A stretch of 64,000 nt of DNA from Gymnopus androsaceus JB14 (Eukaryota; Basidiomycota; Agaricomycetes; Agaricales; Omphalotaceae), in contig ML769633.1 of the NCBI GenBank assembly GCA_009733575.1, positions 36,714 through 100,713 of the forward strand, written 5' to 3'. The notes below the pieces were generated by a model, which saw only the letters and a program-made list of their open reading frames with translations, ran no database searches and had not been told where the DNA came from. Each line of letters opens with the position of its first letter. Position 1 is the first letter of the stretch. The position numbers were made by a program, and so were the translations under genes. Shown here one piece after another: positions 56,387 to 64,000 of the stretch.

Positions 56387-57794
56387 TAGGGATCCACACC
56401 ATAACCGTAAGTTACAGTTTACAGTATGGTTATATGGGTACCTGTAACCATACCGTAAAGGGTATGCTTGGACACTTTTTATGGCCGTATTAATACGGTT
56501 GCTATACGGGTACCCCATACAGCAAGAATTTGGGAAGCAGCTATATGTCAGTGGGTTGTGAGACCCGGTGCACGAAACGGATCTCAAACCAACGTATCCC
56601 AAATGTCTCGCACCTAGATGTAGGTGGAGACCAAATGTGACCACCCAGGTAACCGTGCCGTAAGGTGGGTCTGGACAGTAGTATGAGTGTTGTATGGAAC
56701 AGTACAAGCCTCGACGTAATCAGGAGGAAGCGAGTGGTATTGTGGTCTGACAACCAGAAATGAGTGGGAGCGGATGGAATATGGGCGAAGGGGTGGTCCA
56801 AAAAGGTGTAATAAGTCCGAATATGGATAATGCGGATGGAATACAGCAAATGCGGATGGAAATAGCGTGAGAGCGGGTGGATTAGGGTGAAAGCGGGCGG
56901 AAATAGCGTGGGAGCAGACGGAATAGTGCAAAAGCGGACGGAAATAGCATGGTAGTGGATGGAATAGGGTGAAAGCGGATGGGAATAGTGTGAGAGTGGA
57001 CGGAATAGCGTGAGAGCGGATGGAAATAGTGTGGGAGCGGACGGAATTGAGCAAAAGCGGATGGTTCCAGAGGTTCTAGAGGTAGCAAAACCCAAATAGT
57101 AGGAAGCTCCCGAGGAGCTTTGGTTGTAAAGTTGTAAACAGAGATTGAAGACAGTGAGCTCTGGAAGTAGATTTGGTATCTATGGACAGAGCCTTGCAGT
57201 TGATGCAGATGACAGTGAGCCTTTGAATGGAGCTTGGAAGGCACAACTGGTTAACAGATAGAAATAGAGAGACAGAGACAGAGACAGAAGCAAAAAGGGA
57301 TTGATTCGGTAACAATGGTAATAACAGACTAGGGTGCATGGACTCGGGGTGTCTAGTTATATACTGTAGGGTGGCTGTGTAAGTCGTTGGGAGGGCCTGA
57401 TGGATGGTTATCAAGTGCAGGAGGCACCAGGGAGGCAGGATAAGTGGTAATCACATGTAGAAAGTGCCCGGCAGGCAGGATAAATGGTAAATAAGCATGG
57501 AAAGCGCCCGCAATGTAGGTAATGAGTGCGGGAAGTATCTGCGGACGGTCAGGAAGCGTGGGAAGTATCCGCGGACGGCCAGGAAGCGTGGGAAACATCA
57601 GCGGGTGGATAGCGGATGAGAAATGAGCCAAGGCCTGACATGGGTCCCAAAATGCTCAAATCAATGGTTTTTGCATAATTTATATTGGCCGGGACTCTGT
57701 CACTTGAGATCTAACGTGCTGTATACTGTACCGTAAAGAAGAAATTTTGCAAATTTTACAGCCATAACCGTATATGGTATGGTGCAGATCCCTA
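56387..57794. mobile_element. hAT MITE (8-bp duplication TGGAACAG) carrying a solo LTR
   Basis: TAGGGATC(C)...ACACCATA ends inverted against CATA/TATGG...GATCCCTA. TGGAACAG at 56379-56386 and 57795-57802. Without the nested LTR the MITE is about 320 bp and rich in ACCGTA/TACGGT motifs. It interrupts the Helitron helicase frame cleanly. Confidence 0.9.
56557..57640 (-). mobile_element. Solo LTR, inverted second copy, duplication TGGGT
   Basis: TGTGAGACCC...GGCCTGACA bounded by TGGGT at 56552-56556 and 57641-57645, exact. Similar along its length to the solo LTR at 8614-9674 in inverse orientation, including the minisatellite of GGAAATAGCGTGGGAGCGGA-like units (56820-57065) and the CAGAGACAGA microsatellite. 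Confidence 0.92.
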
Positions 57795-58419
57795 TGGAAC
57801 AGGTTCCATGCAGGATAGATTTCTGATATGAGTGACTCAAGGGTATTGCCCCATCTCATGACTGTGGAGTCCAGTTTAATTTGACCTTGCACATCATTTA
57901 TGGTTCCATGGCCAACCTCAAGCAACCATTTAGCATATTTCATATCCTCCTCTGTCCCACTATCTAATCTTTTGTGTGCATTGGAACTTGGGCTAGTCCC
58001 ATTTCTTGGCCACTGTAATTTATAATCTGGAATGGATTTGTGGTACAGGAGCCTGGAGGCAGGAGGTCAGTTGATCTGAAATGGAATTAGAGGACTGTTC
58101 TGATGTATTTGAGGAGTATGGCAGGCTTCTGGACTGGCCACAAATCAAATTTCTCTCACACATTGACATTCAGCATTGCAGTGTCTCTGGGGAGTGTTTG
58201 GTGGAGACTCATCCCTGGTAAAAAATTTAGCAGAACCACAGTAAAATAAAAGTGATATCACATTAAAATACAGATTCAAAAAGTGGTATAGTGGAAGAGA
58301 TAGTGGAAGAGATGGTAGAAGGACAGAACCATGAGGCAGCCACACCAGTAACATGAGGTAGCTAAGTAATTTTGGATATTGGTAATTACAGTGCAGAGTG
58401 GAACAGTGGAACAGCATGG

Positions 58420-58620
58420 CACTCCTGCTGGTAGCTTATCAGATGCTGAAATGAACTTCCGGCTCCGCCATGAACATAAGCTGCGCAAGTGCATGCTCCA
58501 CTGAATTCTGGCAGAGCCGGATAACATTAGCCGCCTAAATGCGCGCTCTGGAGCTGCCGCTGCGCAGCAGCTGCTTATTAATAATGACAAATACTTAGTC
58601 AGAGCGTCTAAAATCTGCTT
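58420..58620 (-). pseudogene. Possible hAT transposase C-terminal remnant
   Basis: A GC-rich island within the hAT-like element encodes AAAAPERAFRRLMLSGSARI on the minus strand. ERAF or ERVFS followed by basic and hydrophobic residues resembles the start of the hAT dimerisation domain. It is very short and frame-broken; treat as a suggestion supported mainly by the enclosing hAT-like ends. Confidence 0.3.
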
Positions 58621-58684
58621 TCTTAAAGTATAGGATTTGGCTATGTTTGAATATGTATATAATTTTATTGACATATAACTGTAA

Positions 58685-58785
58685 TAAAATCTGTGTAGCT
58701 TAGTGGTTATGGGCGCCAACTCTGGATTAAGGTCAGGCCTTCCCGTGATAGCTGACCAGCAGAGTTCAATTCTCAGTACTGCCAC
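58685..58785 (+). repeat. tRNA-derived, SINE-like sequence
   Basis: A box TAGCTTAGTGG (about 58695) and B box GAGTTCAATTCTC (about 58763) with a four-of-five-pair T arm. A GTCAG/CTGAC stem lies between. The acceptor does not pair. Located near the right end of the hAT-like element. Confidence 0.5.
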
Positions 58786-59110
58786 AATTTTGTGTCATGT
58801 AATAGTACTCGGAAATGTATACAAACTGTATTTATATTATTATTAAACACTAATATAGTACTTCAACATTATTACTTACATGTTCGAGCCTATAATTACT
58901 TTATTTGTAATGTTGTTAATTAATCACAAGTATACTCGAGTATTCACCCTAAAATACACATTATTCATGAATATCTATTCATGAATACATGTCTGTGCAA
59001 ATATTCGAGTATATACTCGAGTATAAATAGTGGATTTGAGGTGACAAATATCCGTACCACGAATAACAAATATACTTGAGTATGTATTCGTGCCCACCTC
59101 TATCTATGAG

Positions 59111-59493
59111 GGTCTAAGAATAGATGTAAGTGTCTATCCCTTACCTATGTACCGTCTATCAGTAGACGTCCATCTATTTGTTGATGTGTGTCTATTGAGT
59201 CTCTTTTGTCTATCCTTAGAGACATATACAGTAGATGGAATAGATGAACCCCGGATTTTCCTGATGTATACAATAAGTATTTAGAACCTGCATCTATCCA
59301 ATATCTAACCCATTTCTTTACAATTGTATCATTGAGAGGCTGGAGTCCTCATACTTTCACTCAACATCTTGACATTCATTGTTCGTAATGGCATTAGACC
59401 CACACTTTCGAGTGCCTTGGCTGGAATTTCTGAGAGTATCATTGACTTTGGATTGAAGCCAGTAGAAATTGATCAGCTTCACAGCAGGCTGAA

Positions 59494-59525
<32 letters not shown>

Positions 59526-60134
59526 GGAGAGTGAGGATACTTGTGTTCAAACCGCCAAATTCTCACACCCAAATGTGGCTCAATCATAAGATAAAAGATA
59601 TGATAAAGGGGAGATAAGGATTAGGCTGGAGTGCCCCTCGTCCTCGGCATCTAACCTGGAGCTGGAGAGTCCTAGTTTGTTCAAGAAATCAATGCATTGT
59701 AGTACAAAACGGTACAAATCAAAATGGTACAAGTCAAAATGATACTTGGAAAGAAGATGTCAAAGACTGAGAAGGAAAAGGAAAGTTGTCAAGTATTTCA
59801 ATGTTGAATTTGTTCAGTATGTATGCTGCCAGTGGTATAGGTACAGATGATGTTCGCTTGCGGGGTGACTTTGACATAGCACATAAGCAAGTAAGGTGTT
59901 GCATGGGCCTTAGTGAGTGAATGGAAAGGTGTTGTGTCAACGCAAAGTTCAAAGTAATTTAATTCCAACGGTTTACATCGAATGCGGGCAGAGGCTCCGG
60001 ATTTAGTAATCTTTACTTTCTTATCATAGCTTTTATCTTATGATTGAGCTGCATTTGGGCATGAGAATTTCAATTTGGTGGTTTGGCAAAACTGAGTGAG
60101 GATATGCTACATTCCCCAAAAATGTTACACTCAC
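59111..60134. other. AT-rich region with an (AAAAC)n microsatellite
   Basis: An AAAAC repeat of about six units lies at 59492-59524. Possible degraded coding continues on the minus strand below 60134. No complete gene seen. Confidence 0.4.
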
Positions 60135-60379
60135 AATGTTTTGTGTGTCCTTCTCTGCTGTTCCACAGTGTCAACCCAGTTGTGATAAGGTACAAGTGGG
60201 AGTGGGTCAGAATAAAGATGCTTCTCCTGAATGAGAGAACTTCTAATGCTCTGGACAACAGAAGTCCATGTCACCTGTTTTGGGTGTACAACGTTTACAG
60301 CTATTGGCACTGGCTCACAATTGAACCCAACATCGAGCATAGCATTGCACACTGCATCCATTGGTATCCATGAGACAAT
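60135..60379 (-). pseudogene. One exon of an adenylate-forming (NRPS-like) reductase
   Basis: On the minus strand, after an ACAAAAG acceptor, the exon reads IVSWIPMDAV, LDVGFNCEPVPIAVNVVHPK, QVTWTSVVQSI, EKHLYSDPLPLVPYHNWVDT, and ends at a GTGAGT donor (60134). The W(I/M)P(M/V)DA...NVVHP..V.W...LPLVPY..WV order is characteristic of the C-terminal reductase (NAD-binding) domain of fungal adenylate-forming reductases, which reduce carrier-bound carboxylic acids. Neither the adenylation domain nor the Rossmann start is identifiable upstream, and the expected final segment is not clear downstream. It is either an isolated exon relic or part of a badly decayed gene extending to about 61100. Confidence 0.6.
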
Positions 60380-61211
60380 CTTTTGTGGATAGTAAGAATT
60401 TTTTATGAAAAAAACGTATAGATTGCTACTCTAATCATTTTGTTCCACTGTACCTGCTTGCTAGGCAATGTGGTTGAAGGTGCAGCTGGTGCATCCACTT
60501 TTTTCAAAGGTAAAGCACCAGCGCTAACTTGATTCCCACACTTTTTCTGGCAGACGTTGGTCACTACCAAAAAAACAGACTCACACCACTAATAGACGAC
60601 ATTGTTCACAATGCCACTATGCGATTTTTCTCCATCAGTGGCATGCTGGAGCTTTCTATCCTGAATAACTGCCAAACTCGGTCGGATGCTCAACTTGATG
60701 CATTTTCATTCAGGGTGGAAAACGGTAGACTGGTTGGTTTTGTTTTCATGCACTTGGGCTGTGGGATTTTGGGGGAAGTGCATAGATCTCACCCGTTTTT
60801 AATGATTCAACGGCTGAAGAGTTGAATCTTATACCGGATGAAGCTGTAGACAAATAGAACGCGCAAGATACTTCCTTCCTTCCTGTGTAGGTGCTACACA
60901 CTACGGGTACTAATTTTGGTCTTCCAGACAAGGAAGCCTTTTCTCCACTCAATTCTAAAGTCTCTGTCACAACTCAACATTAATGCATCACTCAAGCTCA
61001 ACCAATGGAGAGGTGCGCAGTGGGCTCTCAGACCAGAGCTGGAATCCAAAGTCTTGCAGAGTTCATGGTTGCTCAAGCTCTGAGATGTACTGGAAGGGCT
61101 TGCATGAGTGTAAAGCAATTGATTTTCAAAATTATAGATTATGGAAGTAATATATGCATGATGATTGTACAATGAAGCATAACTATGGAACTCAAGCAGT
61201 TCTTTCTAATA
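60380..61211. other. Region upstream of the reductase exon, no clear gene
   Basis: Minus-strand fragments (such as LSGEKASLSGRPKLVPVVCS) look weakly coding but I could not match them to the reductase or any other family. Confidence 0.35.
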
Positions 61212-61744
61212 CAGGATTTAGCCACTCCTTGATACACCAAATTTGAGATTGGTTTACTGAGGATTATGTGCAGTATATACAACCTATTTATCTATCTACC
61301 ATATGTTAATATGATCTAAACTATGTACATGCCAAGTTGCAGGGCTGTATCGCAAGTGTGTGAGTGATGGTGAGCGGATCAAGATAGAGACCCTGAAAAT
61401 CGGTGTTTTGGCTCGGTGATACAGTTGTCACACCGGGAATTCTGTTAATATGCCAAATTTTTGGCAAGACCTCAAGAACGCGATTCTTGACACATTCGCT
61501 TCTAGAGACGGTATAAGAGAGCTATAGTGAGCCCAAGCTGATAGCTGTAACGAGTCCAATAAGTGTGGAAGTACTTGGACCAACAGAGCCATGGTATTAA
61601 ACTGAATATCAGCTCTAAGTAGTTTGTAGGAATCCGTAGTCTGGTAGTGGAGTCTTACTGGCATGTCAACGCCAGAACTCATATTAAAGAGGCATATTGC
61701 CCACAAAGACTCGAGCTCCAAAGGATACACTCTGAAGACAAGTA

Positions 61745-63130
61745 ACTCAGGGATTATGGAAGGATATAAACTTCGTGAAACGGGACAGAACTAATTCCAG
61801 TGGGCTGATGCCGAGATTGTCATGATAGCCGAAGGATACTTCGAAGCTTGATACCGAGGAAGCGCTAATATTCTGTTTGGCGCCAAACAAACGGATAACC
61901 AGTGTATGCCAAAAGAACGAAACAAGAACAGGAGAATTGACAAAGCCAAGAGAGTATACGTAGACCCTTGAAGTGATGTGTGTCAGTATCGGAAGGTGTA
62001 CGTGTCTGCCGAGAAGCAGAAGAAACAACGTGTAATAGACAGAGATTCGAGCTAGGAGAATAACACCGTACATTAGTTGGTGTTTTCCCGTGTGAATATA
62101 CTGCAGGGATATAGAGATATGGGTATGATTGGAAAGCTACGAGGACAGAGAACGATAATACAAAAGAAGGAAAGGAGGACACAATAAGTTACGATGAGAA
62201 ACAGAACTATGATGGGATTAGTGAGCACAGCACTGGACATGTGTCAGCTACATAGCAGTACGTGTTGCCCAGGAAAGGACCAAAGGGGTATAACACAGAT
62301 AGAAATAGGGTATAATGCCCATAAGAAGCAGATGAACAGACATTAGGGTTGGAGATACATGCATATACAGACTACTTTATTATAATTTCTCCTTTTTCAG
62401 AATAAGTTGTACCATTTCTCCTGATTCTAGAAGTACCTTATCATTTAACCGGTGTCTGGCCAAGAGTAGTATAAAAGCCTAGCTATATTTCCTTTGCAAA
62501 ACAAGTTACCTTTGGACCTCATTTGTTGCTAGTGTGAATCCTCGTTGACGTAGCTACGGCTGAGACAGGAAAGATACCACTCCCTTGTGAATCAAAGTAA
62601 TACTTCGTGTGGTATGGAAAGAGTTGTTATTGCACCCAGCGTTAGAGACTTATAATCCTGACGACTGTGAAAACCCCAGACTTATACCAAGTCAAATTGT
62701 TGTTTTAGTTTTGAGGAGTCTAGTGTGACCACCGAGAAACAACCATTTGTTGCAACTGAGCTCAGGTGTACAGGAAACAAACTGTCTGTTGTCCTGAGTG
62801 GTTTTGCCCTACTGTTGGGAATCACTTTGTTGAACCAAGCCATATTGTTGGTGGTTCTTTTTGTTGTCATTGTTATATTGTTGCCCCTATCATTGCCCCG
62901 AATCAGTATAGATTGATTAGAAAAGGAGATCCTATCCTCAATTGTCTACCAGCATCACTTCGAGAAACACCAGTCACTTTCGAGAGACAAATAGAGTATT
63001 TTCATTGCGGAACCTTTGACAATGCACCCTCGCTATTTAAATTGATAGCCAAACCCCCTGTGTTCCGGTTGCTTAGTGTTGATTGCTCTAAGCTATTTGA
63101 ACCAACAGACCCACAGCTTGTTACCGTCCT
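61745..63130 (+). mobile_element. Partial Gypsy LTR plus leader, inverted copy
   Basis: From ACTCAGGGATTATGGAA to CCCACAGCTTGTTA it is collinear with the minus strand of 52490-53880. It includes the TATAAAAG promoter (about 62470), a GTGTGGTATGGAAA-type segment and the leader ORF (62725-63152, frameshifted by a 7-nt deletion after NQAILL). It stops before gag. Neither TG/CA ends nor a duplication could be assigned, so it is truncated on both sides. Confidence 0.75.
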
Positions 63131-63610
63131 GTTCCACCTGGCTAGAAGTTGAGTTTTCTCTTTGGGTGCATTTTCTAGTAATATAACATACAGGCCCATG
63201 TGTATTTGGCAAGAAATGGCTACTCAAGAGGATTGTCAGTACATTGAGAAATTGTGTGACAATGGTCACAAATGTAGCAATATGTGACACCTCTCATTGC
63301 GCGGCACTGATTTCATTCCCATGCCATGGAATTCAGTGTCGCTCTTGCTCAAGCTCATTTTGAAGAAGCCTATCCAGGTCCTACAACTCCTGGAAGCATT
63401 ATTATCTTGCTTCTTAATGATATGAGTGTAAATGAATGATTTAATTTTTTTAATAAAACATCACTACAACAGTAAATTCACCCTCATACAACAGTATCAC
63501 TAGTGCATGTGGACCTATCATGCTCAAAACATTTGCACAATGTATATATGTCGAATTGAATATTCAATTATACCTCTCAAGCTCCATAGCTCCAAGAAAT
63601 TAAGATACAT
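63131..63610. other. Spacer inside the mariner-like element, no gene seen
   Basis: Contains paired TGTGACA/TGTCACA motifs around 63255-63290 and otherwise AT-rich sequence. Confidence 0.35.
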
Positions 63611-63611
63611 G

Positions 63612-63834
63612 TATGACAGATCCAGCAGGCACCATGTGAAATTGAAAAGCTTTTGCGAGACCGCTACACTCACTTTTAGAAAAATTCCTATTGGGTGAAT
63701 AAAGATAGAAGGTATATCTTGAAACACCCAACAGGAATTTTGCAAAGAGTCAGTTTACAAGTCTCGCAAAAGGTTTTTGTAAAGTCCTGCAAAAAGTTTT
63801 TGGATCACATGGTGCCTGCTGGATCTGTCATATG
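63612..63834. repeat. Palindromic MITE with 27-bp perfect arms
   Basis: ATGACAGATCCAGCAGGCAC (63614 on, perfect to 27 bp) is inverted at 63807-63833. Imperfect complementarity extends outward through AAGATAC and CTCCATAG-type sequence and inward through AAAAGCTTTTGCGAG and AACCTTTTGCGAG-like segments. No flanking duplication was identified. Confidence 0.7.
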
Positions 63835-64000
63835 CGTATCTTACAACTGTATCAAGGAACTATAGTGTATCAAGGAGTGGCTAAATCCTGTATTTTACTT
63901 CACCGATACATGCCACTTTCCACAAGCCCAACAGATTATAGAGCATTCCTTCCCATTTCAATCAGTACTTACATGAGTTCCCAAAAATTCCCAAACTCTC

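Larger units (their letters stand above)
55764..57960 (-). pseudogene. Helitron-type Pif1 helicase, C-terminal half
   Basis: Minus strand: KYAKWLLEVGHGTINDVQGQ and NTLESLISEIYPAWNLF (57940-57800), then after the nested MITE/LTR PLSNDEWFLECTILCPRND, FQYPMEYFNS, a one-base slip, HLKLNIGAQLMILRNLDPTA and GICNGTQVIL. After stops come SNLDLPFILERQQFPVHLAF, AMSINKSQGQSVKQGG and VYTHGQLYVALSHGTTKQG. These are the late Pif1/Helitron helicase motifs; the ALSR arginine of motif VI is His here (a CGT to CAT-type change). Removing the hAT MITE with one TGGAACAG copy restores NLFQPLSNDEW. The Rep domain and Walker A region are absent. The protein would drive rolling-circle transposition. Confidence 0.9.
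55029..59102. mobile_element. hAT-like element, perfect 8-bp duplication TCTATGAG, heavily nested
   Basis: Ends TAGAGATGGGCAC and the inverted TAGAGGTGGGCAC. TCTATGAG occurs at 55021-55028 and 59103-59110. Both subterminal regions carry ATTCATGAATATTC and ACTCGAGTAT palindromes (55050-55215 and 58925-59090). A possible hAT C-terminal remnant lies near 58550. The rest is a Helitron helicase relic with further insertions. Confidence 0.85.
61212..63890. mobile_element. TA-flanked element with 26-bp perfect TIRs, mariner-like
   Basis: TIR CAGGATTTAGCCACTCCTTG, continuing exactly to 26 bp, at 61212-61237 and inverted at 63865-63890, with TA on both sides. TA duplication and a CA(G) start fit Tc1/mariner. 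There is no transposase; the interior includes a partial Gypsy copy and a palindromic MITE. Confidence 0.75.

Noticed and set aside
56156..57414. Long minus-strand open frames resembling each other in three frames
   Set aside because: They are the inverted LTR copy; only the final part (IMEGVDNGDFQYPMEY) is real helicase coding after the LTR and MITE.

Overview
The window looks like a transposon-rich nuclear contig of a basidiomycete fungus, most likely an Agaricomycete. The evidence is one complete gene with eight short (about 47-57 nt) spliceosomal introns encoding an aryl-alcohol-oxidase-like GMC oxidoreductase (19562-21768), at least four relics of KDZ (Kyakuja/Dileera/Zisupton) transposases of the CxC1 and CxC2 types typical of mushrooms, Gypsy and Copia fragments, and an AT-rich background. 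There are no operons, ribosome-binding sites or bacterial features. Apart from the GMC gene, almost every coding stretch is broken by stops, frameshifts or insertions. Many of the stops can be explained as CGA to TGA, CAG to TAG or CAA to TAA.

Layout. 0.06-0.73 kb: broken Arg/Gly-rich, acidic-tailed ORF. 1.4-7.3 kb: a 5.2 kb CACTA-like element with inverted termini (TIRs) sits inside a smaller inverted-repeat element; it carries a broken multi-exon gene and a Copia RNase H scrap. 7.4-8.0 kb: a dense run of small perfect stem-loops. 8.6-9.7 kb: solo LTR with perfect 5-bp duplication. 10.5-15.8 kb: two Mutator-like non-autonomous elements with perfect 9-bp duplications and a hAT-like element holding a palindrome that itself hosts a MITE. 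16.2-18.4 kb: another solo LTR, hairpins and a TTAA-flanked MITE. 19.6-21.8 kb: the GMC gene. 22.1-22.5 kb: foldback MITE.

22.9-42.1 kb is a KDZ graveyard on the minus strand: KDZ-4 (CxC2 type, 22964-25640), an array of GGGTAGCTACCC palindromes (25.66-26.70 kb), KDZ-1 (CxC1 type, 36602 down to 26733, split by a CACTA-like element, a long-TIR foldback element and a hairpin MITE), then KDZ-3 (38.2-39.9 kb) and KDZ-2 (40.4-42.1 kb), the latter split by a hAT MITE and an LTR. In KDZ-1 and in the Helitron helicase at 55.8-58.0 kb, deleting an insertion together with one target-site copy restores the reading frame, which independently confirms those element boundaries.

42.1-47.7 kb is a second copy of the long-TIR foldback element, holding a full-length but dead Tc1/mariner (DD34E); the copy at 29-31.6 kb preserves the empty site. 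47.9-50.0 kb has a TATA box and an intron-bearing, unrecognised and apparently decayed gene. 50.3-53.9 kb is a deleted Gypsy element (LTR, leader ORF, gag, C-terminal integrase; protease/RT/RNase H missing). 55.0-59.1 kb is a nest: hAT-like element with perfect 8-bp duplication, containing a Helitron-type Pif1 helicase, containing a hAT MITE, containing a solo LTR. 60.1-60.4 kb keeps one exon of an adenylate-forming reductase. 61.2-63.9 kb is a TA-flanked element enclosing an inverted partial copy of the Gypsy LTR/leader.

The only probably functional host gene is the GMC oxidoreductase, and it lacks one of the two canonical active-site histidines. All family names come from motif recognition by eye; no database search was possible.
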